From assembly GCA_027484125.1 (NCBI GenBank), contig JAIXUI010000015.1:36390-100389 (forward strand): a DNA stretch of 64,000 nt, in the 5' to 3' direction. This DNA is from Bacteroidota bacterium (GTDB lineage: Bacteria; Bacteroidota; Bacteroidia; UBA7662; JAIXUI01). The notes below the pieces were generated by a model. It ran no database searches. It was not told the origin of the DNA and saw nothing but the letters and a program-made list of their open reading frames with translations. Both the position numbers and the translations under genes were made by a program. Positions 54,068-61,317 of this stretch are shown here, one piece after another. How positions within the stretch are numbered: the stretch's first letter is position 1; the number at the start of each line of letters is the position of its first letter.

Positions 54068-54409
54068 TTAGCAAAATGCCATCGTCCGTGGAGGTGGAGA
54101 TTCTGTTCCACCATAACCCCAATTCAAATACTGTAAATAGTCCCGATTGGTTTGCTGAAAGATAAAATTGAAGGCTAGCAATGGCAAATTGTCAGAGAAA
54201 AAATCAGTTAATAGTTGAAATTCTTGCTCTTCTATATGATCACTTTCTTCTTGCTCTTCCATGATGTCTGCTACTTCAATAACCTCGAAAGAAAAGGTGT
54301 TTTCAGGAAGTGAACTCAATATAACAAATCCAGTAATAGCCATTAACCAGGCTAGTACGAATAAGCTTGACAGGGAATATTTGAGCTTTTTGAAGTTTAC
54401 AACGTGCAT
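54068..54409 (-). CDS. Small hypothetical membrane-anchored protein heading the efflux operon
   Basis: A 113-residue protein that was not assigned to a family. One hydrophobic helix (residues about 13-33, SLFVLAWLMAITGFVIL) is followed by an acidic segment (EVADIMEEQEESDHIEEQEFQ) and an aromatic C-terminus with GYGGTESPPPRTMAFC. It is 32 bp upstream of the MFP start on the same strand, so it likely leads the efflux transcript. Whether it contributes to efflux is unknown. Length, a normal ATG and lack of overlap argue that it is real. Confidence 0.55.
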   Translation of the reverse strand: MHVVNFKKLKYSLSSLFVLAWLMAITGFVILSSLPENTFSFEVIEVADIMEEQEESDHIEEQEFQLLTDFFSDNLPLLAFNFIFQQTNRDYLQYLNWGYGGTESPPPRTMAFC

Positions 54410-54542
54410 GAACTCTTACAAAACAGAAATCTTGGCTGAGTGTTTAAAGGTCTGCAATAAATTATTAATCTTTTTCTAATTTCTGTCACAAATGCGGCAA
54501 TAGGCAAGGAAAATAGAACGGTTAAGGGTTAATAAATCCGCT

Positions 54543-54550
54543 TAATTTTG
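54543..54550 (+). promoter_or_regulatory. -7 promoter box TAATTTTG for the iron alcohol dehydrogenase
   Basis: Full match to TAnnTTTG, ending exactly 4 nt before the ATG at 54555. Confidence 0.5.
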
Positions 54551-54554
54551 ACCC

Positions 54555-55703
54555 ATGCAAAACTTTACTGCTTACAACCCTGTAAAACTTCACTTTGGAG
54601 AAGGCTGTTTAAAAAACCTCAAGGAAGAAGCCGGAAAATGGATGACGAAAGCGCTCATCATCATCGGGAAGGGAAGCGTGAAGCGCAACGGGGTTCTGAC
54701 TCAAGTAACCAACAACCTCGATCATGCAGGCATTCCTTACACCGTATTTGAGGGTGTAAAGTCGAACCCTGAATACCAAGCTGCCGATGCAGCCGTAAAG
54801 CAAGGGAAAGATTTCGGTGCCGATGGCGTGATTGCTGTCGGTGGCGGATCAGTCATCGATACCGCTAAAGCAGTAGCATTAGGTTTAAAATACGATGGCA
54901 GCGTTTGGGATTTTTATGGCCCTCGCAAACAGTTTCCTCAGCATGCTGCTCCTCTGCTCGCTGTGCTTACGCTGGCTGCCACAGGAACAGAAATGAACTG
55001 TTTCTCCGTATTGCAGGATACCCAATCAGGGCAAAAGTTCGGAACAGGCCATCCCAATATGTATCCTAAGGCCTCTTTCCTCGATCCTGCTTTTACCCTT
55101 AGCGTAAACGCTCCATATACGGCGGCAGGAATCGCAGATTTAATTGCTCATACGCTTGAACAGTATTTCGACCCTTCCTTCGCGCCGTTTACCGATGCTA
55201 TCTCCGCAGAGCTTATTCGCCAAGCTTTTCATTGGGGACTCATTTTGATGAGAGATTTGCAAAATCTGGAAGCTAGAACGCAAGTGATGTGGTTGGCAAC
55301 GGTAGCGCTTAATGGAACTTTAGCTGCTGGAAAAAAAGGGGGCGACTGGGGCGTACATGCCGTAGAGCACGTGTTAAGCGTTCGTTTTGATGTGCCCCAT
55401 GGCGACGGATTGTCGGTGGTGTATCCGGCTTGGATGAAACTCAAGTATGGCCAGATTCAGGATAAGCTGCAAATGTTGACCGATCGTTGTACACATTCGG
55501 AGCTCACCGCACCCGATTTTATCCAGCGTCTTGAGCAGTTCTTCCGAATGATTGGAAGCCCGATTAGAATGGCAGACCTAGGGATTGCTCCTGAAGAAGA
55601 TGCCGGAATTGTGGCTTTGTGTCAAGCCAATCATGCCAGAGGCGTATTCTTCGACCTCAGCGAGGCCGATCACCGTCAACTATTGGAGTTGGCCAGGGCA
55701 TAA
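54555..55703 (+). CDS. Iron-containing alcohol dehydrogenase
   Basis: A 382-residue enzyme of the group III (iron) alcohol dehydrogenases, closest in layout to YqhD/butanol dehydrogenase types. The nucleotide-binding GVIAVGGGSVIDTAKAVALG is near residues 93-112. Metal ligands are in DLIAHTLEQYF and HAVEHVLSVRFDVPHGDGLSVV. It reduces aldehydes to alcohols with NADPH or NADH. Substrate unknown. It stands alone between the efflux operon and a convergent DinB-superfamily gene. Confidence 0.92.
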   Translation: MQNFTAYNPVKLHFGEGCLKNLKEEAGKWMTKALIIIGKGSVKRNGVLTQVTNNLDHAGIPYTVFEGVKSNPEYQAADAAVKQGKDFGADGVIAVGGGSVIDTAKAVALGLKYDGSVWDFYGPRKQFPQHAAPLLAVLTLAATGTEMNCFSVLQDTQSGQKFGTGHPNMYPKASFLDPAFTLSVNAPYTAAGIADLIAHTLEQYFDPSFAPFTDAISAELIRQAFHWGLILMRDLQNLEARTQVMWLATVALNGTLAAGKKGGDWGVHAVEHVLSVRFDVPHGDGLSVVYPAWMKLKYGQIQDKLQMLTDRCTHSELTAPDFIQRLEQFFRMIGSPIRMADLGIAPEEDAGIVALCQANHARGVFFDLSEADHRQLLELARA

Positions 55704-55731
55704 GCTTGGATATACGGCCGTCACTTTCAGA

Positions 55732-56181
55732 TTATATCGTCTGCCGGCGGTAGATGATGTAATCTGAAGGTTGTGGAATAATGCCCGATTCTCTCATCTT
55801 CATCACAATCTGCGCCCTATGATGGGTGCTGTGGTTGTTGATGTGAAATAAGATGTCCCTGACGCTGTTCTTGAAAGATTTCCCCTGGGTATTTTGGTAA
55901 TGAATAACCATATCTAGCGGGATATTATCCAAAATTCTGAGCGTATTGAGGTGATGGGCTTCGTTGTGGTGATAGTAAGATTCGGGTGCAAACAATGAAA
56001 AAACCTCTCCGGGTTCTTCTCCTAAAATTCGTGCATTCCAGATTTGTTGCGCATTAAGCAAATGGCAGAATAGCCCCTGACATGTTTGCGGTAGGCTGGC
56101 TTCATGCGTGGTAAGGGGCTCAATCAAAGCGTGGTTTGCCTGATGGTGAAAGTGGAAGATTTCTTTGAAAAAGGAAGTCAT
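55732..56181 (-). CDS. DinB/YfiT superfamily protein
   Basis: A 149-residue four-helix protein of the DinB superfamily (not the DNA polymerase). The His ligands expected for its metal site are seen in HHQANHALIEPL, HHNEAHHLNTL and NNHSTHHRAQIV. Family members are often stress-induced or thiol-transferase-like enzymes, and the function of this one is unknown. Its 3' end shares an imperfect inverted repeat (about 55724-55770) with the end of the convergent alcohol dehydrogenase region, possibly a weak terminator. Confidence 0.85.
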   Translation of the reverse strand: MTSFFKEIFHFHHQANHALIEPLTTHEASLPQTCQGLFCHLLNAQQIWNARILGEEPGEVFSLFAPESYYHHNEAHHLNTLRILDNIPLDMVIHYQNTQGKSFKNSVRDILFHINNHSTHHRAQIVMKMRESGIIPQPSDYIIYRRQTI

Positions 56182-56279
56182 AATGCAGTGTCCTAAAAGT
56201 ACAGGTCACTTCCTTTCATTTAATAGTAAACAGATTAAGATTACATGAGAATAGGATAAAGGGATGAAAAGTGGTTTTT

Positions 56280-56993
56280 TCAGGCTTGCGCACTAAGCAC
56301 CAGCTTGAATACCCAGATTTCGAGAATCTCACTCACAGGCAAATCGTAGGGAGCAAATTCCGGATTCTGGGAAACCATGAGCAGGTGGAGCGGGTCTTGT
56401 GGCTTTCGATATACCAGCTTAAATACAATCCCTTCCGAGCGTGTGAGTACCACGCAACGTGTTCCGTCTTTCAGGCGATTCCAGTCGTCTAGGTATTCAG
56501 AAATGACCCATGCCCCGGAGGGAATGGGCAGCATAGAATCGCCACTGAGTTGAAAACTGCGATACTTTCGTTGCTTGCTCAAGAAAGGCAGTTGAAACCG
56601 GGGTAAGTCGCCAATAAACTCCGGATCGGAATAGCCGCTGGCGTAACCCGCTCGTGCTTTTTCACTCACTACTTCAATGTATTCCTGCTCTTCTGCGTCA
56701 ACGGTAGTGGCGAGCACCCTGAGCTGGCTGCCGCTCATGTGGCGGACAGGGTCGAACGTGAGCTCCTGTAGCTTTTTCTCCGATAAGCCTTGCAGAGCAG
56801 TCCGCAGCAAATGGTCCGCGCTGATGGAAAAAAAGTCAGACAACTTCACCAAGGCCTCTAAGGTAGGCTTGATGGTGCCTTCGTAACCCGCTAGCTGGGA
56901 ACGGCTGAACCCCATTCTGGCCGCGGCTTCCGCTTGTGTGAGCTTCAGTCGCTGGCGCAAAAAGCGAATATTGGCATGAATTACTTGACTCAT
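56280..56993 (-). CDS. XRE-family transcriptional repressor with S24 (LexA-like) protease domain
   Basis: A 237-residue regulator. The N-terminal helix-turn-helix is LKLTQAEAAARMGFSRSQLAGYEG. The C-terminal S24 domain has a candidate self-cleavage Ala-Gly in EKARAGYASGY, the nucleophile Ser in LSGDSMLPIPSG and the Lys in IVFKLVYRK. This is the layout of SOS-type repressors that cleave themselves when RecA filaments form. The ATG at 56993 is used rather than a TTG at 57014 inside the promoter box. It is divergent from DNA polymerase IV and probably controls it and itself. Confidence 0.88.
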   Translation of the reverse strand: MSQVIHANIRFLRQRLKLTQAEAAARMGFSRSQLAGYEGTIKPTLEALVKLSDFFSISADHLLRTALQGLSEKKLQELTFDPVRHMSGSQLRVLATTVDAEEQEYIEVVSEKARAGYASGYSDPEFIGDLPRFQLPFLSKQRKYRSFQLSGDSMLPIPSGAWVISEYLDDWNRLKDGTRCVVLTRSEGIVFKLVYRKPQDPLHLLMVSQNPEFAPYDLPVSEILEIWVFKLVLSAQA

Positions 56994-57002
56994 GGCTGTT
57001 TG

Positions 57003-57015
57003 TTTGATTATCAAA
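57003..57015. promoter_or_regulatory. Palindromic operator candidate at the S24 repressor promoter
   Basis: Perfect palindrome TTTGAT-t-ATCAAA (6-1-6) overlapping the repressor's own -7 box, 9 bp upstream of its ATG. It is placed for autorepression by the helix-turn-helix domain. Confidence 0.45.
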
Positions 57016-57019
57016 TATA
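57012..57019 (-). promoter_or_regulatory. -7 promoter box TATATTTG for the S24 repressor
   Basis: Full match to TAnnTTTG on the minus strand, 18 nt before the repressor ATG, partly inside the palindrome. Confidence 0.45.
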
Positions 57020-57100
57020 AGACTATTTAATTAACAACTCTCTGTATAACCTTTTTTAATTCACTTAAATGTGGATAAGTTTTGAAATGATGAAAATTCA

Positions 57101-57135
57101 TAATGTCTATATTGTATGAATAATAATGTCAATAT
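57101..57135 (+). promoter_or_regulatory. Direct-repeat operator candidate upstream of DNA polymerase IV
   Basis: Two 12-bp repeats, TAATGTCTATAT (57101-57112) and TAATGTCAATAT (57124-57135), differ at one base and are spaced 23 bp apart. They surround a weak -7-like TATATTG (57108-57114). Confidence 0.4.
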
Positions 57136-57148
57136 AACAAACAATCAG

Positions 57149-58315
57149 ATGGAGGCATTATGCAGACAAGTGGTACACATGGACCTCGACAGTTTTTTTG
57201 TTTCGGTAGAGCGGCTCAAAGACAGCAGGCTGGAGGGGAGGCCGCTGCTGATAGGGGGCACAGGGGAGCGAGCGGTGGTGGCGGCGTGCAGCTACGAAAC
57301 ACGCGCCTGCGGGGTCCACTCGGCCATGCCCATGAAGCTGGCCCGCCGCCTTTGCCCGGAGGCTATCGTCATGAATGGCGATCACGAGCGATACTCCCAC
57401 TACTCCCGAGAGGTCAGCAGCCTGATCCGGGAGGCTGTCCCCGTATTTGAACAAGCGTCTATCGACGAGTTCTACCTCGACATGACCGGCATGGAGCGTT
57501 TCTTCGGTACGTTTACCTTAGCCTCCGAACTTCGTCAGCGTGTTGCAAAAGAAATAGGCCTGCCGCTATCGTTTGGCCTCTCTACCAGCAAAACAGTTTC
57601 AAAAGTGGCAACAGGTGAGGCCAAACCCAATGGGCAACTCCGTGTAGAGGCCGGCACCGAAAAGCCTTTTCTTGCGCCTCTTCCGGTGGGCCGCCTCCCT
57701 ATGGTGGGCGAAAAAACCGCTTCTATGCTCCAGGGAATGGGCGTCAACCGCATTCAAACCCTTCAGCAAATGCCCGTACGCCTCCTCGAACGCGCCCTTG
57801 GCCAAAATGGACGCAGCATCTGGGAACGCGCCAACGGCATCGACCTGACTCCCGTTGAACCTTATCAGGAACAGAAATCGGTCTCCTCGGAAGAAACTTT
57901 TACTCACGACACTGCCGATATCGCCTTTCTGCGTGCCCGCCTCATCGCCATGACCGAAGCCCTCAGCCAGCAACTCCGACGCATGCCCAAATTGACCGGC
58001 TGTGTTACAGTAAAAATCCGCTATGCCGACTTCGATACCCGCACCCGCCAGCAAACGGTGCCTTATACGGCCTCCGACCAGCGCTTGCTCCCTGTTGTTC
58101 ATCACCTCTTCGACCGCCTCTACGAACGCCGCCTCATGATTCGCCTCATCGGAGTCAGGTTCAGTCATCTTGTAGGGGGCCATGAACCGCTCGATCTCTT
58201 CCAAGACCGCCAGGAAGCCATTCGCCTCACCCAAGCAATCGACCGTCTCAATGCCCGATTCGGCGATCGTACCGTTGCACGTGCCGCCGGTCAGCCCTCA
58301 GGAAGAGGCCGTTAG
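57149..58315 (+). CDS. dinB: DNA polymerase IV (Y-family, DinB)
   Basis: A 388-residue translesion polymerase. Catalytic motifs are MDLDSFFVSVERL and SIDEFYLDMTG, with palm, thumb and little-finger regions in normal order and GLSTSKTVSKVATGEAKPNG between. An earlier ATG at 57116 is possible, but it lies 1 nt after the -7-like box and adds a low-complexity Asn-rich start, so 57149 is preferred. No beta-clamp-binding tail was recognised at the Arg/Gly-rich C-terminus. The gene is visibly more GC-rich than its 5' flank. Divergent from the S24 repressor. Confidence 0.9.
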   Translation: MEALCRQVVHMDLDSFFVSVERLKDSRLEGRPLLIGGTGERAVVAACSYETRACGVHSAMPMKLARRLCPEAIVMNGDHERYSHYSREVSSLIREAVPVFEQASIDEFYLDMTGMERFFGTFTLASELRQRVAKEIGLPLSFGLSTSKTVSKVATGEAKPNGQLRVEAGTEKPFLAPLPVGRLPMVGEKTASMLQGMGVNRIQTLQQMPVRLLERALGQNGRSIWERANGIDLTPVEPYQEQKSVSSEETFTHDTADIAFLRARLIAMTEALSQQLRRMPKLTGCVTVKIRYADFDTRTRQQTVPYTASDQRLLPVVHHLFDRLYERRLMIRLIGVRFSHLVGGHEPLDLFQDRQEAIRLTQAIDRLNARFGDRTVARAAGQPSGRGR

Positions 58316-58370
58316 CTCATTATTTAATACCTAATGGTCCTATATTTTAACAATTTATCCGATTTTGTCA

Positions 58371-58378
58371 TAGTTTTG
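58371..58378 (+). promoter_or_regulatory. -7 promoter box TAGTTTTG for the ATP-grasp gene
   Basis: Full match to TAnnTTTG, 15 nt before the ATG at 58394. A TTTTAA about 20 bp upstream may stand in for the -33 element. Confidence 0.45.
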
Positions 58379-58393
58379 CGCAAAATAAAGACA

Positions 58394-59518
58394 ATGAAGA
58401 AGATAGGCATTCTGCATGGACAGGAGAATACCTTTCCAAACGCTTTCGTTGAACGCGTCAACAGCAAGAATATCCCCGGTATCGTAGCCGAGGCCGTTAG
58501 CATCGACAAGGTTATGCAAGCGGTTCCCTCTGACTACACCGTTATTATCGACCGAATCTCCCAGGATGTTCCATTCTATCGCGGATTCCTTAAAAATGCC
58601 GCCATCGGTGGAACGGCTGTTATCAACAACCCTTTCTGGTGGAGCGCCGACGAGAAGTTCTTCAACAACGCCCTCGCAGAGCATGTTGGAGTTCCGGTAC
58701 CTAAATCCGTATTGCTCCCTTCCAGGGACATGCCCAACGATACCAACGAAAACTCTTTCCGTAACCTCAAATATCCCCTCGACTGGGAAGCCATCTTCAA
58801 CTATACCGGCTTTCCTGCTTACATGAAGCCGTTCGATGGTGGTGGCTGGAAACATGTTTATAAATTGGAGTCTTCAGACGACTTCTTCAATAAGTTTCAG
58901 GAAACCGGACAGGTGGTCATGATGCTTCAGGAAGAAATCGTATTCGATGCTTACTTCCGCTGCTACTGCCTCGGTGGCAAGTATGTGTTGGTAATGCCTT
59001 ACGAACCACGCAACGCGCCACACCTCCGCTATGTGGTGGAAGGCTATCAGCCAAATCCGGAGTTGCTGAAGAAGGTAGAAGACTATTGCTTGCGCCTCAA
59101 CCGTGCCCTCGGCTACGACTTCAACACCGTGGAGTTTGCCGTTCGCGATGGAGTTCCTTACGCCATCGACTTCTGCAACCCGGCTCCTGATGCTGACGTT
59201 CACTCTGTTGGAGAAGAAAACTTCGAGTGGGTAGTGGAACACGCAGCTTTACTTGCTATCGAGCGTGCACAAGCAGCGAAACCAGGCCAGATGAACCTCA
59301 CTTGGGGTACTTTCATCCGCCATGCTGTTGATGGACTTCCCGCCAATGGCGAGGTGAAGAAAGCACCTGCTAAGAAAGCCGCTGCTCCTAAAGTTGAAGC
59401 TCCTGCCGCCGCTGAGGTTGCCAACACCGCTGCTACTCCTGAAGCAGCTCCTGCTGCCGAAGAGCCGGCTCCTGCAAAAGCCCCCAAGAAAGTAGCTTCC
59501 AAAGCCAAGAAAGCGTAA
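58394..59518 (+). CDS. ATP-grasp protein with Lys/Ala/Pro-rich histone-H1-like tail
   Basis: A 374-residue protein. Residues 1 to about 315 belong to a conserved ATP-grasp family of unknown function: ENTFPNAFVERVNS, DRISQDVPFYRGFLKNAA, INNPFWWSADEKFF, the Lys in YMKPFDGGGWKHVY and the metal ligands in NTVEFAVRDGVPYAIDFCNPAP. The last ~55 residues are a low-complexity Ala/Lys/Pro tail (APAKKAAAPK to KKVASKAKKA), like histone H1-type DNA-binding proteins. The ATG at 58394 begins the conserved domain. A strong terminator follows. The substrate is not known. Confidence 0.82.
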   Translation: MKKIGILHGQENTFPNAFVERVNSKNIPGIVAEAVSIDKVMQAVPSDYTVIIDRISQDVPFYRGFLKNAAIGGTAVINNPFWWSADEKFFNNALAEHVGVPVPKSVLLPSRDMPNDTNENSFRNLKYPLDWEAIFNYTGFPAYMKPFDGGGWKHVYKLESSDDFFNKFQETGQVVMMLQEEIVFDAYFRCYCLGGKYVLVMPYEPRNAPHLRYVVEGYQPNPELLKKVEDYCLRLNRALGYDFNTVEFAVRDGVPYAIDFCNPAPDADVHSVGEENFEWVVEHAALLAIERAQAAKPGQMNLTWGTFIRHAVDGLPANGEVKKAPAKKAAAPKVEAPAAAEVANTAATPEAAPAAEEPAPAKAPKKVASKAKKA

Positions 59519-59542
59519 TTCATTTCGCTTTCCTCTTTTATC

Positions 59543-59580
59543 ATGGCTGTTTCCCTCTCAGGAGACAGCCATTTTTTTTT
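59543..59580 (+). terminator. Terminator after the ATP-grasp gene
   Basis: 12-bp stem with one mismatch, ATGGCTGTTTCC/GGAGACAGCCAT (59543-59554, 59561-59572), with a 6-nt loop, followed by TTTTTTTT. Confidence 0.88.
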
Positions 59581-59709
59581 GGGCGTGCCCCACTGCCCGA
59601 TGCAACATGCTGCTCATGCACCTTTCGCCACGGGCAGCGGGTCGGGCCACTCCGGGGTGCCGTGCTTCGCACCTCGCTTCGCTCGCCCTCCATGTCCCTC
59701 ACGCGGGGC
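59581..59709. repeat. GC-rich REP-like intergenic element
   Basis: About 130 bp of GC-rich sequence with several nested inverted repeats: GCGTG/CACGC at the ends (59583-59587, 59700-59704), CTGCCCG/CGGGCAG (59593-59599, 59631-59637), and GGTGC/GCACC (59656-59660, 59669-59673). The sequence GGGTCGGGCCA and TCGCTTCGCTCG resemble a repeat I recall from intergenic regions of other Bacteroidota genomes. Only one copy is in this window, so its repetitive nature is not shown here. Confidence 0.5.
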
Positions 59710-59789
59710 TAAATCGCCATAGGCTTGCTTTTCTTTAAACAGAACTTCTATCCTTGCTTGGGGCTGTTGTCGTACCTCTATTTTCCTGT

Positions 59790-60089
59790 TCAGACCATCC
59801 GATTAACCTTAAGAAAAGTCTTTTTCCCCTTAATGCTTGTCCGATTAATCGTAACGGATTCCTGATTGATTGTAATCGATTGCCGATTGAGGCTGCACAT
59901 TTCCCGAATGATCGTGTGAGGTTGCAGATGGCCTATAATTAATTGCAGATTGACTTTAGCAGTTTCCTTTCTTATGCTATTCGTTTCCAGATTGATGCTA
60001 CGCATTTCCTTCTTTACCTTATGAAACGGATATACCCTTGTAACTGCTTGCTGATTGAGTTGAAGCATTTCCATATTCATTGGGTTCAT
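59790..60089 (-). CDS. Possible heptad-repeat peptide encoded by the 21-bp array
   Basis: A 99-residue open frame made almost wholly of 7-residue repeats, for example EMRSINL, ETNSIRK, EMCSLNR, QSITINQ and ESVTINR. The frame is open from a stop at 60162-60164 through all 16 units, and the stop TGA lies just past the last unit. The first ATG falls inside the array, two units from its 5' end. No promoter or ribosome site was found and no family is recognised. It may be a real repeat protein, a relic of one, or a non-coding array with a fortuitously open frame. Confidence 0.35.
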   Translation of the reverse strand: MNPMNMEMLQLNQQAVTRVYPFHKVKKEMRSINLETNSIRKETAKVNLQLIIGHLQPHTIIREMCSLNRQSITINQESVTINRTSIKGKKTFLKVNRMV

Positions 60090-60134
60090 TTCCCGAAGGG
60101 CTTTGCCGGGTTGACCGGTTAACTTACAGGTTTC
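59799..60134. repeat. Degenerate tandem array, 16 units of 21 bp
   Basis: Exactly 336 bp divide into sixteen 21-mers. Typical units are CTGATTGAGTTGAAGCATTTC (60051-60071) and CAGATTGATGCTACGCATTTC (59988-60008), split here only as positions. Column 1 is C in 14 of 16, column 12 is T in 14 of 16, and most units end in TTC or TTG. Read on the minus strand each unit is a heptad of the form E-M-x-S-I-N-R, and no stop interrupts the 16 units. Unit similarity is low, so the array is old or under coding constraint. Confidence 0.85.
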
Positions 60135-60390
60135 ATGAACGGATAAAGCTTTGTCATTTTTTTACAGGCACACTTCGAACAGTTTGTAAAAAAAAATCTC
60201 TGAGACCTTAATAGCGTTTTATATGTCTTTTGGAAGAATGTCCATCGCGCTTGCGCTTAGCTTTAGAAAAATGCAAATCTTCATAATCTGCTATCTGGAT
60301 ATTAAGATTCTTGTATATTTTAATGGTGTAAATTTCTCTAACCCCCCTTTTTCCTTAGGAGAAACCAAGTTCTAAAAATTTATATCTTGA
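60135..60390. other. Intergenic stretch without recognised genes
   Basis: Together with the REP-like element and the array this makes an 870-bp gene-poor gap (59519-60390). This part is AT-rich, with an A9 run (about 60187-60195) and a GCGCTTGCGC repeat near 60248. No ORF or RNA gene was recognised, and no full -7 box precedes the gene at 60391. Confidence 0.5.
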
Positions 60391-61287
60391 ATGAGACGAA
60401 TAGACAACGCTCGACTTGAAGCCCTTCAAAGGGCTTTGGAAACCTTGAATTCCAATCAAACAGTTTTTGAAACATTTAAACCTTTAAAAGCCAGGCACGA
60501 TGCCTTAAAGGCCAAACTTGCAAATCTTGAAACCTTGCGCAATAGCCTAAGTGTAAGTAGCGAAGGGAGCTCTGCGGAGAAAAGAGCAGCGTTTGCTAAG
60601 CTTCGAGACCTTACCGTGGATTTGGCCAAAATAGGGGAGGTTTGGGCCCACGAACAGCAGCTTCCCCACTTACTTCCTATCTTCGATATAGAGCCTTCCG
60701 ACTTTCAGTACGCTACCTTCTTAGATGCGTTGGAGTTAGCAAAAAATGTAGAACAGGCGCTGCGTCCCCATTTAAAGGATTTGGTGGACTTTGAAGTTAC
60801 CGCAACCGACCTTGAAGCACTGCTTGATGCCATCGAACAGTCAAGAGATTTGATGCCTAAACCTCGTTTACAGATAAGTGAGAAGAAAAGCATCAACGAG
60901 GCATACCGCGTTCAATTGAATGAGGCCGGTGTATTAGCGCGTCAAATAGAAAACCTACTTCTTGGAAAGTTTAGAACCAGTCATGCTGATTTCGTGAATC
61001 GGTTTATTGCGTCGAGCAGAATTTATGATCCGCATACCCGCAAGACCGCCGTTCGAATTGAAGTAACCAATGCTTTGGGCCAACCACTACCGGACGTAGT
61101 TTGTGATATTCTTGAACTTACCGGGGAAGAACAAAGTACCGACGAGCATGGTAAGGCAGAAATTCTTGGAATCAGAGCAGGGAGTTACACCCTTGAAGTC
61201 AAGAAATCGGGATTAACCGCCTCTAAACATGCGGTTACCGTGAAACGCGGGCAGAAAGTACAGTTAAAACTCCAACTCGACGCCTAA
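60391..61287 (+). CDS. Hypothetical protein: helical N-terminus plus carboxypeptidase-regulatory-like domain
   Basis: A 298-residue protein with no signal peptide or membrane helix. Residues 1 to about 215 are helical and partly coiled coil (LEALQRALETLN, LKARHDALKAKLANLETL). Residues about 225-298 form a beta domain (VRIEVTNALGQPLPDVVCDI, DEHGKAEILGIRAGSYTLEV, TVKRGQKVQLKLQL) like carboxypeptidase regulatory-like folds, which are usually extracellular. A cytoplasmic version on a helical platform is unusual. Function unknown. Confidence 0.75.
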   Translation: MRRIDNARLEALQRALETLNSNQTVFETFKPLKARHDALKAKLANLETLRNSLSVSSEGSSAEKRAAFAKLRDLTVDLAKIGEVWAHEQQLPHLLPIFDIEPSDFQYATFLDALELAKNVEQALRPHLKDLVDFEVTATDLEALLDAIEQSRDLMPKPRLQISEKKSINEAYRVQLNEAGVLARQIENLLLGKFRTSHADFVNRFIASSRIYDPHTRKTAVRIEVTNALGQPLPDVVCDILELTGEEQSTDEHGKAEILGIRAGSYTLEVKKSGLTASKHAVTVKRGQKVQLKLQLDA

Positions 61288-61317
61288 CCTTATCTTTAAC
61301 TAACCACTATTAAACCT

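Noticed and set aside
54410..54554. RNA gene or riboswitch between the efflux operon and the alcohol dehydrogenase
   Set aside because: No clover-leaf, conserved riboswitch motif or strong stem was seen.
55724..55770. Strong bidirectional terminator between the alcohol dehydrogenase and DinB-superfamily gene
   Set aside because: The inverted repeat has mismatches and no T-tract, so it is mentioned only as a possible weak structure.
56280..56993. Prophage repressor
   Set aside because: No integrase, capsid or lysis genes are near, and divergence from dinB fits an SOS unit.
57599..58234. A 211-residue open frame antisense to DNA polymerase IV
   Set aside because: It arises from the GC-rich third codon positions of the polymerase gene and has no recognisable motifs or promoter.
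59799..60134. CRISPR array
   Set aside because: Units are 21 bp with no conserved repeat separated by unique spacers, and no cas gene is in the window.
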